Part shown: positions 22,575 to 33,530 of the stretch, piece by piece
Layout of the letters: the number at the start of each line of letters is the position of its first letter
Position numbering within the stretch: position 1 is the stretch's first letter
Notes under the pieces: generated by a model
The model's input: only the letters and a program-made list of their open reading frames with translations
Told to the model about the DNA's origin: nothing
Database searches by the model: none
Program-made: the position numbers and the translations under genes
DNA from: Immersiella caudata
Lineage: Eukaryota > Ascomycota > Sordariomycetes > Sordariales > Lasiosphaeriaceae
DNA: 64,000 nucleotides
Direction: 5' to 3'
Assembly (NCBI GenBank): GCA_030512335.1
Contig: JAULSU010000007.1
Coordinates: 620,001-684,000, forward strand

Positions 22575-22612
22575 GTGCCGTTCAAAGGTGCCGTTCAAAG
22601 GTGCCGTTCAAA
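22575..22612. repeat. Tandem repeat, 3 x 13 bp
   Basis: The unit GTGCCGTTCAAAG is repeated three times (the last copy lacks its final base), directly after the possible upstream ORF. Confidence 0.9.
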
Positions 22613-22838
22613 TTTTGTCGCGAGCAGCGTCGGTGTCAAGGGGGTGAGGACCCCAGATCCCCAGCCCTGGCGTCGACACCCACCAGCACTCGCGCTGCAT
22701 TACCGGAGTCGACTGCCAGTCCGTCCGCTACACCACCATTTCCAACCTTGGTGTTTTTTTTTGGTGTCCTGCTTTTTTGTTCAGGTTGTACTAGTATCGC
22801 ATCCAGATAAGGTCCGTTCTCGTTGACACACCGCCACC

Positions 22839-24298
22839 ATGCCGTTCCTCTCGGATCCGCAGCCCCGCATCATCATCGCTGGTGCTGGCATCGGTGGTCT
22901 GAGCACCGCGCTCGCGCTGCACGCCGCCGGCTTCAGCGACATCCACGTGTTTGAGGCCAGCGCGACGCTTACCACCCTTGGCGTTGGCATTAACGTGCAG
23001 CCATCGGCGGTGCTGATCCTGCGCAACCTGGGTGAGTCTCAATCTGTTGCCCTTCGATCCGCAGAAGGAGACCCCCCACTTTCCGGCGAGAACCAAAAAC
23101 GAGGTGGGAACTGACACTCGCCACAGGACTGCTCGATGCGCTGAAAGAGGTCGGCGTGCAGACCCAGGAGCTCAACTTCTACAGCCGTCATGGCAACCCC
23201 ATCCTGTCGGAGCCCCGCGGTAAGCACGCAGGCTACCAGGTGCCGCAGTTCTCGGTGCACCGCGGAGAGTTCCAGATGCTTCTCCTAGACGAGGTCAAGG
23301 CCCGTATCGGCGCTGACCGTGTGCACCTCGACCACGCCTTTGCGTCTTACGAGCAGGACGCGTCGTCCATCACGGCGCGCTTCATCCGCCGCGGTGCGCC
23401 CGAAGGCGAGCTGCCCGCCATCTCGTCCATGACGGGAGCGGTGCTGATCGCGGCCGACGGCATCAACAGCACCGTGAGACGGCTTCTGTATCCGAATGAG
23501 GGCCCGCCGCGCTTCTCTGGCCGCATGCTGTGGCGCGGATGCGTCGAGAGCGCGCCGTACCTGACAGGCGCATCCATGGTGTGGGCTGGGCATGCCAATC
23601 AAAAGTTCATTGCGTATCCCATCAGCGGACGCTCGGCACGGCGCGGCGCATCTCTCGTCAACTGGATCGCCGAGCTGCGCGTACGTGATGAGAACGACCC
23701 GGACGTGACGCCGCCACCGACGGACTGGACCAAGCGCGTGCCCAAGGAGCGGTTCGCCGGCCCCTTTTCCAAGTGGGAATGCGGTGGACTGCAGATTACG
23801 GAGCTCATCGAGAGCACCGAGAACGTCTTTGAATTCCCCATGTGCGATCGCGATCCCGTCGACCGCTGGACATTCGGCCGGCTCACTCTTCTCGGCGACG
23901 CCGCTCACGCCATGTACCCAATTGGCAGCAATGGAGCCACACAGGCCATCATCGATGCTGAAACACTAGCAGCCCGCCTGGCCGATATCGCCACGACGTG
24001 GCAGCAACCGGGTGTCGTCGAGACCGCGCTGACGGCGTACCAGGATACTCGCCTGCCTCCAACTTCCGCAATTGTCATGGCAAACCGTGCAAACGGGCCT
24101 GACCATGTCTTGCAACTGGCGCACGAGCGGGCCCCGGATGGCTTCGCGAACGTGTACGATGTCATCCCCAAAGATGAGCTTGAGAGCATTGGTGCTGCGT
24201 ACAAGGCCATCGCTGGATTCGAGAAGGATGCCGTCAACAAGAAGGCGCTCGATACGGATCACCTCGCCAAGAGGTTTGACGTTGAGGTCGCGGCGTAG
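22839..24298 (+). CDS. FAD-dependent monooxygenase (PhzS/salicylate-hydroxylase-like)
   Basis: Two exons, 22839-23031 and 23127-24298, give 454 aa. Group-A flavin hydroxylases use NAD(P)H and O2 to hydroxylate an aromatic ring. Seen are the Rossmann FAD motif IIIAGAGIGGLSTALALHAA at residue ~12, GVGINVQPSAVLILRNLG, the DG-type motif GAVLIAADGINSTVRRLL, and the second FAD/ribityl motif LLGDAAHAMYPIGSNGATQA. The late block AYQDTRLPPTSAIV is also typical. The GSNGATQAIIDAE region and overall length fit the PhzS-like subgroup, including many fungal proteins of unknown substrate. No neighbour suggests a pathway. Confidence 0.9.
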
Positions 24299-24768
24299 AT
24301 ATTGGGTGTGTGGTAGAGTGTTTGCGGGGGATCATCTAGCGGTTGTGCATAGGTAGTTGGATATGAAGAGAAAATTGGGAGTATTGGAAAGGCAGGGCAG
24401 CAGGTTTAAATGAGATCGTGCTTTTTTTGTCTACTTCGATGTCGATCCATGAATCAGTTGATACAGACAGTAGTCTCGGAAACCGGACATTCTCTGTTGA
24501 CTCTGAGGTCAAAGCTCAGGAAGACCCAAAGAGGCCGCCATAAACACCGGAAGTCGATGAACGTTCTTGACGTTTGCCCGAGTATGCAGACTCGGTACTC
24601 AATTTAGAACCGGGATCCAATAATCAATGCCAAATACAACGCAGAAAGTCTCGCCGCATTGAGGCGGATTCTCTTGCCCTCGCCACAGCACTCCCTGAAC
24701 GCAGAGCACCAGGACATACCACCCATTCCCCCCAACACCACCATCACCCCTCATCCCTCACTCTCCAC
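24299..24768. other. Intergenic, between convergent genes
   Basis: The 3' flanks of the monooxygenase and the VOC gene. No gene seen. Confidence 0.5.
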
Positions 24769-25239
24769 TTAAACACTAAACTCCAACCTATTCCCCGCAA
24801 AATCCCTCGCAAAGAACCTCGTTGGGTACTCAACCCCCTTATCCCCCGAATTCTCTCCCCCCGGCCTATCACACTCACTCGGCGCGCCCTCCCCACCACG
24901 CTCAAAGTGCTCCCAGATACGCTTCTGCAGCGTCTCCAGCAGCTCTTGGCTTCCGAGTCGGAAACATGGGTGGCGTCTGGAGGCGCGAGCCTCTTCGGTG
25001 AAGTCTGCGTCGCGGCCGAAGGCGACGTGGAGTTGTTGGCTGGAGGAGGCGATGTCGAACCAGGCGAGACTGTTGGCTTGGAGTTGGGGGACGGGACGGG
25101 GGTTGAGGCCTAGGGTTGTGCCGTAGAAGGCGTTGGCGGCGGGGAGGGTTCCCGGGGGAACGAGGATGTTGACCTGGGATCGTTAGTGGGTAGATGGGAA
25201 CTGGAGTTTGGCACGCACGTGGTGTAGACCGGTGATCAT
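24769..25239 (-). CDS. VOC-family (glyoxalase/bleomycin-resistance-like) protein
   Basis: Two exons: a 21-bp first exon 25239-25219 (MITGLHH) and 25173-24769, giving 141 aa. The intron has donor GTGCGT and acceptor CCCAG. The join reads LHHVNILVPPGTL, which is the standard opening of a VOC beta-alpha-beta unit with a metal-ligand His. It continues ANAFYGTTLGLNPRPVPQ, SLAWFDI, QQLHVAFG, HPCFRLGS and ends FFARDFAGNRLEFSV, the second unit with the ligand Glu. VOC enzymes use a bound metal for isomerase, dioxygenase or lyase chemistry, or sequester drugs. The activity here is not predictable. The tiny first exon makes this gene easy to miss. Confidence 0.85.
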
Positions 25240-25584
25240 GGTTGAGGATTTCAGGGTATTGGTTGCGTAGGTAGGTCGATTGGTGATGTAGGAAGATCAG
25301 TGAGTGGGGAACTGATGCCCGGGGCTTGATGAGTGAGAGTGGATGCGGTGGTACGCGGGGATGCGGGGTCTTCGGATCTAGCGCGTGACGCCATCGGGGA
25401 ATAAAATCCGTGGTGTAAACTGAGCTGGCTTCACTAACTGGAATGGAACAAACTACAGCAATCGTCTTTGTCTATCAAAGAGCGGGATGGGGTCAAATCC
25501 TAGTCTACCTGGTAGCTTCCCACGTATGCTAAAAGGTGCACACCAGCCGTTGCTAGACCATCCTACGTGCAATTCTCCAGTCTA

Positions 25585-26716
25585 TCATGCCAGCAGAGGC
25601 TCCTTGCCCTGCGCCTTCAGATCCTTGCCCTTTCCGCCGTACTCGGCAGGAAGCTGCTGGCCCAAGTCCTTGACCTTGCTGTCCGCAAACTCCAGTGCGA
25701 GATTGCCACCATTCGACATCGGGTGGAACTTTTTGATGGTCTTGGCCGCCACAAACAGCTTCATGAAGCTGTAGACAAAGCCCATGATAGCAGGCACGTT
25801 GACAAAGAACTTTTCCTTGAGAAGCTCGGGATAGTTCTGTGCAAAGACCTTGATGGTCTCCGCGGATGCCGACTTGACTTGCGGCGGGGAGCGAAGGAAG
25901 CTGATAGACTTGTAGTCGTGGACCTGGAAGATTTTGTAGGGGTCCTCAGTGGCGGTGATGGGCTTGGTTGCCGTCGAAAGAGAGAGCTCTTGGAGGGCAA
26001 GCTCCATGAGAGCGACACGCCAGGCGATGAATCTGAGGGAGTTAGCTTGGATCCGCAGCGAGGACCGCGGACTTACTCGTCGACGTTGCCAAACGTCTCC
26101 TCGATAGACTTAACGCCACCATAGATGTTCCACGTGACTGCAACGTTAGCAAAGTACTAAAAGGAGCGCAGAAAAATTATATGCACGTACAGATCTCGTT
26201 GTTCTCGGGCTCCACAACGTCGTCCCCGTGGGTGGTGACGAAGCCGAGACCTTCAAACTTGGCCTTGTTGAACACCTTCTTCACCAACTCCAAGGGCTGC
26301 ATCTTGGCGCGCCACTCCAGCGTCTTGACCAGCTGGTCCTTGGCCTTGACCAGATCGCCATCGTTGGCGTTGAGATACTTCTGAAGGACGATCTGGCTGG
26401 GGATGTGAGTGTCCGGATCGGCAAGGGTGACGCCCCAGATTTCCGGATGGCCAGTGGCCTGCGCCGTCTTCCATAGCTGTGCAAGCGGGGATTCCTCAGA
26501 GATGGGGAGCTCCTTTTCGGTTTCAGCGGCCGCTAGTGCAGACTGGGTCTCGGGAGCAGCCGGAGACGGGGAGGGCTCCGCAGCAGCGGGGGCGGCGGAG
26601 GGGGCTGCGGTGTTCGCTGTGACTGGCGCTGCCTTGGGCGCCTCGGACGCGCCGGCGGTGACAGTAGTCTCCTGCGCCGCAGGGGCCGCTTCAAGTTTGG
26701 TCTCTGTATCTGCCAT
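25585..26716 (-). CDS. sfh5: Phosphatidylinositol transfer protein SFH5 (Sec14-like)
   Basis: Three exons, 26716-26191, 26137-26077 and 26032-25585, give 344 aa. SFH5 exchanges phosphatidylinositol between membranes and acts at the ER and plasma membrane. After an Ala/Pro-rich 80-residue leader come the CRAL-TRIO N-terminal block (HPEIWGVTLAD, VLQKYLNANDGDLVKAKDQL, TLEWRAKMQPLELV) and EGLGFVTTHGD. The lipid-binding core follows: TWNIYGGVKSIEETFG, RVALMELALQEL, YKIFQVHDYKSISFLR, AQNYPELLKEKFFVNVPAIM. The C-terminus LPAEYGGKGKDL is the Sec14 signature end. No unusual residue was seen. Confidence 0.93.
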
Positions 26717-28327
26717 CGTGTTGTGCTGCAGCAGTTGCGAGAGTGATCAGGTGTCTGTTTCGGTGGCGTTTCCGATGGTTGTTTGCCGAGTGATGATGTG
26801 GGGCTGATTATCAGATTGATAAGGAAATTTTGCCATGCGGGGTGGGTTAGGGTTGGCGCCTTGTGAACGACAAAAGACGTCGCACAATGTGCTAAGCATG
26901 GAAGACGCACTTCAATTGTTTCTATACCTTCATTGTGTGAAAGATACAATAGGAACTATTTTCAAGGATGCAAGCTTCAGGAAATGAGAGGCGATATTGT
27001 CGATAGCCTCTGATACTCCCTATTGAATCACAGCCACGTGCATGGCAACTTGATCACACAGCTGACAGACCACATGCGGCATGGATGAGATTCAAGGTCC
27101 ATGACCGATACCTGCCTGAAAATGAACTGCTACTATGAGGAAAGTCGTATAGTCCGGCTGAGACAAAGGTTACTACAGCGCCAAAAAGGAAGACCTTTGA
27201 AGCCCATCCTACATACGGGCAGAACCCACCAGAGCGCTCCAGTGAAACCCACCTTCAATAGTCGTAGACTTCCAGGTTGCTACGATTCGGTGGCCTAACA
27301 TCGATTTCCAAAGCCAGCAATGCTACAATGAGCAAGTTGCTGTTCGTGCCTATTTACGAGTCACGTGGCAGCACTGACACGCTGCCCTGCTCTCGCCCCA
27401 TACCACAAAGACTAAATACCTAGTCATGGGTAATCGGCAGTTGGAGTCTCGGTATCGTCTAGTCCGAAGCTCCGTTTGCACGAGTCAGCATTTTTATGAC
27501 TTCCCAGCTGGCCTTTTCAGGCCGTGCACTCTCAGAGGCTGAAAGGCGCCGGCAGATGTCGGGGGTTCTTCTAGAGCCGAAACCGTAAAGCTTGGACAAA
27601 GTAACCAGCAGACTCATTTTGGTGCCCGCGGTGAAGCTATAAGCCCATGACGCTAAAGTTGACCTGACCGATGCTGAGTGCATTGTGAAAAGAATCACAG
27701 GCTTTCGAAGTCAGTGTCACCGCACACAACAATCTCCGACAACCACGACCTTGCGGTCCAGTTAGCAGGCTCCGGCGCAAACGTTGGGAAGATCCAACTT
27801 TTGGGTGCTGTCGTAGCCAGCCATGCAACAGAGATCTCAAAACCCCTTCCCCCAACCACATCGCCCCAGTCCTCGCTAGCAATACAGACCCAAGTTCTGC
27901 GTCTTCAACATCAAGCTCTCGAAATGTGCAGCCATTGGCGGTGGAAACAGCAGGCCTTCCCCGCAAACATGCACAGAAGCTTCGATTCCTCCGCAATCCA
28001 ATTTACGTGCTCGCCGGGAAACGAGTTAATTTATACGACGATCGACTTTGGCTGCCATAACCACGTTTATCCATCGAATCAAGCCTATTTGGGCGACACC
28101 CCAGATGTACCGGCAGTTCGCACTCAGGAACCTAAATCGCTTGCTATCACGCGGGGGGCACTTCAGGCCCGGTAGGATGACCGAAGTTGTTTCAGTGGCC
28201 CTAGGCGCCCCGTATTTGACTGCTACGCTGCTGCTGTCTGCACCCCCTGTTTGCACTTGACCTTCACCCTAGACCTCAACACCAGGAGCCTCGGCTACTA
28301 TACCCAACAAGGAAACCACCGAGAAAC
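26717..28327. other. Long intergenic stretch between divergent genes
   Basis: 1.6 kb separating SFH5 (minus) from the DUF1996 gene (plus). Plus-strand ORF 27678-28175 has no recognised motif and is not called. Confidence 0.45.
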
Positions 28328-29566
28328 ATGCACTTGGGTTCGCTCGCCGTCTTGGCGCTGACCGCCTCTGGCGTGGATGCGCTGCTTCGCTTCTCATGCT
28401 CCTCGCTCGTCGTCGATCGTCTTGATCCGTAGCCCCTCCACACCCATTTCAATACCGGTCTCCCGCGCTGACATGTAACAGCTTGGTCAACCCTGGGGCT
28501 GCGCCTGCTCCCCATCTGCATCAGATTGTCGGCGGAGTATGGCACTCCTCGCAACATCCTACACAGCTGCTGACGCCTTCAGAACGCGTTCAATGTCACC
28601 ATGGATCCGACCACACCACCGCCAACACAGGCGACATGCACCACGTGCACCTTTGCGGACGACTTCTCCAACTACTGGACCGCCGTGCTCTTCTTCAAGG
28701 CCCGAAACGGCACTTATAAGCGCGTCAGCCTCAAGCCCAACAGCGGATTCGAACAGGCCCAGGGTGGCATGACCATCTACTACACGCCATACATCGGCAC
28801 GAAGCAGAGCGTCACGGCCTTCAGACCTGGCTTCCGCATGCTCACGGGCTCGCAGGCTTCACGCACTCGTGAGGAGGCCCAGCGCTTCCGCCAACTGACG
28901 TACACTTGCCTGCAGACCATCATGACCCGGACGGGCGAGACCCTCGACTTTCCGACCAAGCCCTGCCCGGCGGGCATCATGGTCAACGCCAGGTTCCCGA
29001 CGTACATCATCCCTCTGCCTCACAAGCCAGAGCTAACGCATGGGCAGCTGCTGGGACGGCAAGAATCTCGACTCGCCAGACCACATGTCGCACATTGTGT
29101 ACCCATCCACCGGCACCTTTGAGAACAATGGGCCGTGTCCGTCCACACACCCCGTCAAAATCCCGCAGCTCTTCTTCGAGACCATATGGGATACGACAAA
29201 GTTCAACGACAAGGCGCTCTGGCCGGAGGATGGCTCGCAGCCGTTCGTCTGGTCGCAGGGCGATCACACCGGCTTCAGCAACCACGGTAAGCCTGTCGGT
29301 CCCGATCTGACCCTCATCTAACACTTCCAGGGGACTATGTCTTTGGGTGGAAGGACGACGCGCTTCAGAAGGCGATGGATACCAACTGCAACATCAACTG
29401 CCCCCAACTGAAGACGCAGACCATCGCAAAGGGAAACCAGTGCGCTGTATCCCGACACGTGACTGAAGATATCGACTCATGTAGGTCTTCCATCCCTAGG
29501 TTGGCACCTCCGCTGACACAAACAGGGCTCCCACACCTCCCAGGTTTGATGGAGGAGATGAAGTAA
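28328..29566 (+). CDS. Secreted DUF1996-domain protein
   Basis: Six exons: 28328-28428, 28482-28536, 28583-29001, 29048-29286, 29331-29480 and 29526-29566, giving 334 aa with all phases consistent. The signal peptide is MHLGSLAVLALTASGVDA. The DUF1996 order is clear: LRFSCSSLVVDRLDPLVNPG, APHLHQIVGGNAFN, CTTCTFADDFSNYWTAVLFF, TIYYTPY, FRPGFRMLTG and CWDGKNLDSPDHMSHIVYPS. Then follow CPSTHPVKIPQLFFET and GDHTGFSNHGDYVFGWKDD. These conserved His/Cys-rich proteins are common secreted proteins of moulds. The molecular function is not established. The protein stops soon after the domain, without the WSC or repeat tail some relatives carry. Confidence 0.9.
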
Positions 29567-29615
29567 AGCAACAGAGCGATGGCAGCAATGAGAAGCTAGC
29601 ATCACAGATGCTTCG

Positions 29616-31252
29616 TCAAGGCCTACCCAATCCTGGGGGACGCCCCCTTGGTCGGACGTCTGCAATGCCGATGCCCTTGCTGAGGTTCATAGAGCCCGGC
29701 ACTGTATTGGTGAACGGATCAAGCTTGGTGATGTCCGGGGCAGACGAGCAGAAATACGACCACCTGTCCGGCAAGCACTGAGGCTCATCCGACAGCTTTT
29801 ACACCCAGATATCCAGAGCCCCCGGGGAAAAGCTGGCGTAGCGGATGCTGCCCTTGCCCACTGCCCTGGTCTGCATGTCGAACTCGATGTAGCCCGTGTC
29901 CTTGTTGTCGGGGTCGATCTCGACGCTCTCCTCGCCAATCTGTCTCCCCATCCAGTGCAAAAGCACCTGCCCTGGCTCTCTCACAGGCGTCGACGGCATG
30001 CTGAGAGGCTTCATCGGATTCGAAGGGTCCCTGGCGACGTTGACGTACTTCTTCCTGCAGTCGGCAGCGTCATTGTTCCAGGCCGCACGCCAAACTGCAG
30101 CTCAATAACCGGACACTTGACGACCCACGAGCCCACAAGCTCGCTCATCATATACGCGTTTCTGTGCTTTGGTTTGAACGCCCTGTGCTCCAAGTAGTGA
30201 AAGTGCGGCCACAGCGCCTCCACCTAGGATCGGTTCTTGGCATCCCGCTTGGCCATCTCGCGCTCCGCCAGCCTCCGCTTCTGTTCCTCCAGCGCCGCGC
30301 TGTACCACCCCAAGATGGCAAAGTCCTGTTTGCTCTCGTCCATAAAATAACACACGCTCAGCCCCTCGCAATGCTTAACCACAGTCAACAAATGCTGTCG
30401 ATCCTTCACCCCACCAAACCACCCCCGCAGCACCACCGCGTGCGGCGTCCGCTTCCTCACCGGCCGCCCAAACACCCCACTCAAAAAGTACTTCGCCATA
30501 AACCGATTCACATCAAAATGCGCCTCCATCGTCGCCGCGAACAGCGGATCCGCCCTCGCCTCCTCCATCTTCTCAATCTCCGCAAACGCCCTATCCATCC
30601 CCCTCACCAGCCCATCCCCCTCCCCCCAGCAAACCACTGACCTTCTATCCCTCACATACAAACTCAACCCCTCCACCTTCTTCACCGCCTCCCAAAGCCC
30701 CTCCTTCTCCTTCTCCCCCAACGCCCCAAGCACCACCCCCTCTTTCGTCTTCTCTCTATCCGGCTTCCCCTCGCCATCAAGAAAATGCCTCGCCACAAAC
30801 ACCTCCGGATACTCCCTCGCCTCCTCCGTCGGATCCACCCCACTCACCACCAACCTCTCCTCCCGCCACGCCCTGATCTCCTCTTCGTGCGCTGCAAGTT
30901 TCGCTTGCCACTCCGCCTTCATCCGCTCCTCCGCCTCTCGCGTCTTAGCCGGGACACCCGCCTCCTCACTAATTCGCCCGTCTTGCAGAGCGCAGATGAA
31001 GATGAAGCGGAGATCGTCGCCGTCTAGCGGGCGAGCGAAAGCGAGATCGTAGAAGACGCATTGCGCTACGAGCCAGGGTTTGAAGGTGGTGTTGGCGTAT
31101 TAGTCGGTTGTGCAGTGGGAAGAGAAAGTTTGTTGGAGGAGGTGGACGAGGCAGCGAGGGATGAGCTTGGGGCCGTGGAGGAGGCCGGAGGCGGAGTAGG
31201 TGAAGTCTTTTTGTTTTAGGGGGACGGGGGACTCCGGTGGGAGGCGGGACAT
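29616..31252 (-). pseudogene. Decayed gene of an unknown fungal family
   Basis: Reading the minus strand from ATG 31252 (MSRLPPESPVPLKQKDF), protein-like sequence continues far beyond an in-frame TAA (31100-31102): YANTTFKPWLVAQCVFYDLA, then a 232-codon open stretch. It passes a TAG (30224-30226) into EALWPHFHYLEHRAFKPKH and shifts frame near 30095-30110. It then goes on through YVNVARDPSNPMKPLS and SIRYASFSPGALDIWV, past a TAA (29799-29801) and into KLSDEPQCLPDRWSYFCSS, ending at TGA 29616-29618. Three nonsense codons and at least one frame change indicate a pseudogene. The stops are compatible with C-to-T changes in CAA/CAG codons. Short unannotated introns could explain one break but hardly all. 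I do not recognise the family. A helical, charged middle region is visible. Confidence 0.6.
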
Positions 31253-31718
31253 GGTGGTTGATGGGAGAATGTGTGCTCGATTGGGCTGGTAATGGCGATG
31301 GAGTGACGCCGTTGAAGAGAGTTGACGACGGTGAGCTGAGGTCGGTTGGTGGGTTGTAGCTGGCTTGGCGCTTGGACCAGCGGTTGAAGGTTCAGGGTTA
31401 CGGTCGGCGCCTGCACACAAGGCCAATGCAGGCAAAAGTGGTCAAAGTAGCACCCAGGGCAACAGGTCCTATCTAACGTGTTTTCTTCTCCTCACTTCCC
31501 CTTATTGGCAGTAAGGAGGCCCGTCTTCACAGCCGAACATGCCATACTGAGGTTGAGAAACACACAACGAGGGTAGCATTGACCCGAGTTTGTTTGGGAG
31601 CCACAGGGCTATTTTTTTTTTCATTTCATTTTGCCGTCTTTTATTCCTCACGCTGTGTTCCGACGGGTTCATCTACACATAGGTACTGCTAGAAACCGGC
31701 ATGAATAGCAATTCCTAC
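31253..31718. other. Intergenic
   Basis: No gene seen between the decayed gene and the membrane protein. It contains a short T-rich run near 31610-31635. Confidence 0.5.
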
Positions 31719-32717
31719 CTAATCAACGGGGAAAAAGGTGAAGCCTTTTCCAGCATCATCCAACTCCTTGACGCTGTATTCCACGGGTTCCCCCAGCACC
31801 TGCGAGCCCTCAGATAATCCAAGTCTGTATATCTCGGGAGCCAACTTCCACGCCGCTTCCAATCTCTGCCAGTCCCAGTAGACATCGTGTACCACATTGA
31901 GCCAGCCGAAACAACACCAAGTTGACTTGAACAACAGAGGAACCTCCTCCAACCGCACTATCAGTCGGCCGCTGCGAATATGACTGCTGTGCGCGCGCAG
32001 AGGCTCAAACGGGTGCTCGGGATTGTCCAAACGATAAATATTCGGTTCCACTCTCGAATTCACGTGTTTCATCTTCCACACCTCGACCAGGCCCTCGACA
32101 TTGAACCAAGCATTCTCGCCGCTTGTTTTCCACGCCACTGGAAGGAACCTGCTAACCCCCGCTGCCACCAACGGAATGAAGTGATAATGGTAATTGCCTA
32201 TCCGTGAAAAGCTCACTGGATATATCCACATGATCATCGGGGCAATGAGAAATGATGGGACCGGAATCTGTTTCGCGCCGAAGAGCAAGGATGACAACAT
32301 CCAGAGCATGAAGGTGACAACAAGATGGAGCGCGGCGAGGCCAATTCGATCCATGTCGCATTCGTTGCAGCGACTAGTGATGATAGAAGCTTCAAATGCA
32401 TCATCGCCTTCCAGAATGCCGGCAGGCGATTTGGCCTCGAGTTCGTCTAGGTGTTGGCTGTCGTCTGGGGCTGCCACGCCGTGTTGGAAGAGCATGAGAT
32501 CCTGAGGGAGGAATTGAGATCGGATCGTCTTTGGTAGTGCGCCTCGATGCAGGCCGAGGATTGTGTCCAGAGGCTCCTGTCCAAATCTCTTTTGCGGAGG
32601 CTGCTCGTGCTGTAGGGCTTCTTGCCCAATCTTCTCTTGCAGAGGCTGCTCTTGGCGAGACTGCTCCTGCTGTGGGCGCAGGAGCGGGGAGGGTCCCTGG
32701 TGCCGGATGCGCGTCAT
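31719..32717 (-). CDS. Unknown membrane protein
   Basis: A single ORF of 332 aa. Residues 15-50 are a Gln/Glu-rich stretch with loosely repeated QEQ/QEK/QEP units. Two hydrophobic segments follow at about residues 127-150 (LAALHLVVTFMLWMLSSLLF) and 154-172 (VPSFLIAPMIMWIYPVSF), then a soluble Trp-rich C-terminal half (WFNVEGLVEVWKMKHVNS, WCCFGWLNVVHDVYWDW). The layout suggests a hairpin membrane anchor with a cytosolic domain. I do not recognise a family. The ATG at 32717 is the first in frame and no introns are needed. Confidence 0.6.
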   Translation of the reverse strand: MTRIRHQGPSPLLRPQQEQSRQEQPLQEKIGQEALQHEQPPQKRFGQEPLDTILGLHRGALPKTIRSQFLPQDLMLFQHGVAAPDDSQHLDELEAKSPAGILEGDDAFEASIITSRCNECDMDRIGLAALHLVVTFMLWMLSSLLFGAKQIPVPSFLIAPMIMWIYPVSFSRIGNYHYHFIPLVAAGVSRFLPVAWKTSGENAWFNVEGLVEVWKMKHVNSRVEPNIYRLDNPEHPFEPLRAHSSHIRSGRLIVRLEEVPLLFKSTWCCFGWLNVVHDVYWDWQRLEAAWKLAPEIYRLGLSEGSQVLGEPVEYSVKELDDAGKGFTFFPVD

Positions 32718-33530
32718 TTTGCGCGCGTCGAAGGTGAGGTTGAAGGGGTAGTTGATAGGTCGTGAAAAATTGATGGAAGTGAATGGTTGGGGAAGCAGGA
32801 GGGCGAAGACCTTATACAGGTCGAAACCTCAGTGCCACGTACTTCTCGAGCAACAAGCTCAGCCTCGGTCATACCTGAAGCTGCAAGCTTTGCAACGGCA
32901 CACACCGGAAGGTTTCCTCGAAGTATGGTTCCGTGCCCAGGTAAGCTCTGGCGGAATTTTAAACCAGTGAGTGACGCGAAGCTCACGAAAGCATGTAGAA
33001 TGGCCGTGAAAGCATGGCAGAACTTATGTTGTTGGGTGGAGGGGAAAAAAAAGACCAGGCCCCGCGAGCGGCCTAGAATGCCTACAGGAAGATTGTGGGC
33101 CCAGTTTCGTCATTTCTTTCCTCGCACCTTCCACTCTTCAAAGCCCTCGCAATGGAATCCACATGACCTCCTGCAAACTCCAAGAACACCCTCTATCACA
33201 TTGACTTTAGCCTATAGGAGATGCCTCGATGGGATGGATGGGGTTCGTTTCAGGCATAAGTACAAACTTTCAGTCCCTGGCGGTCCCGAATTCGACCAAC
33301 TCTTCACAACGTCCAGCTCCCTTCTCAAAGTTTTTCTCAGCATATAGACGAAGGGAGTCAGGCACAAGTCTGATTCACATGCAAACAAAGCATCAAAGGG
33401 TTCTACAAGTCTGATTCACATGCAAACAAAGCATCAAAGGGTTCTATCTAATATGTCTTCTATTTTTCTTTTCTTTTTCTATGGTTGCTACAATGTCATT
33501 CTTCTTGCTCGCAACTCTCCACCAGGCTCA
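32718..33530. other. Intergenic with a 41-bp direct duplication
   Basis: Promoter of the membrane protein and 3' flank of the SNF2 gene. No gene was recognised. The perfect duplication 33364-33445 lies here. Confidence 0.5.
33364..33445. repeat. Perfect tandem duplication, 2 x 41 bp
   Basis: Two identical adjacent copies starting ACAAGTCTGATTCACATG and ending AAAGGGTTCT, at 33364-33404 and 33405-33445. Confidence 0.92.

Larger units (their letters stand above)
20175..22838. other. Longest gap, 2.66 kb; possible minor ORF and repeats
   Basis: No confident gene. A 168-codon plus-strand ORF at 21506-22012 begins with ATG but has no recognised motif and overlaps another ATG frame starting at 21463, so it is not called. 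An imperfect direct repeat (about 20288-20362) and a three-copy 13-bp repeat (22575-22612) lie here. The last 350 bp should contain the promoter and 5' leader of the flavin monooxygenase. Confidence 0.4.

Noticed and set aside
23285..23908. 207-codon minus-strand ORF
   Set aside because: Antisense shadow of the flavin monooxygenase, which has unmistakable FAD motifs.
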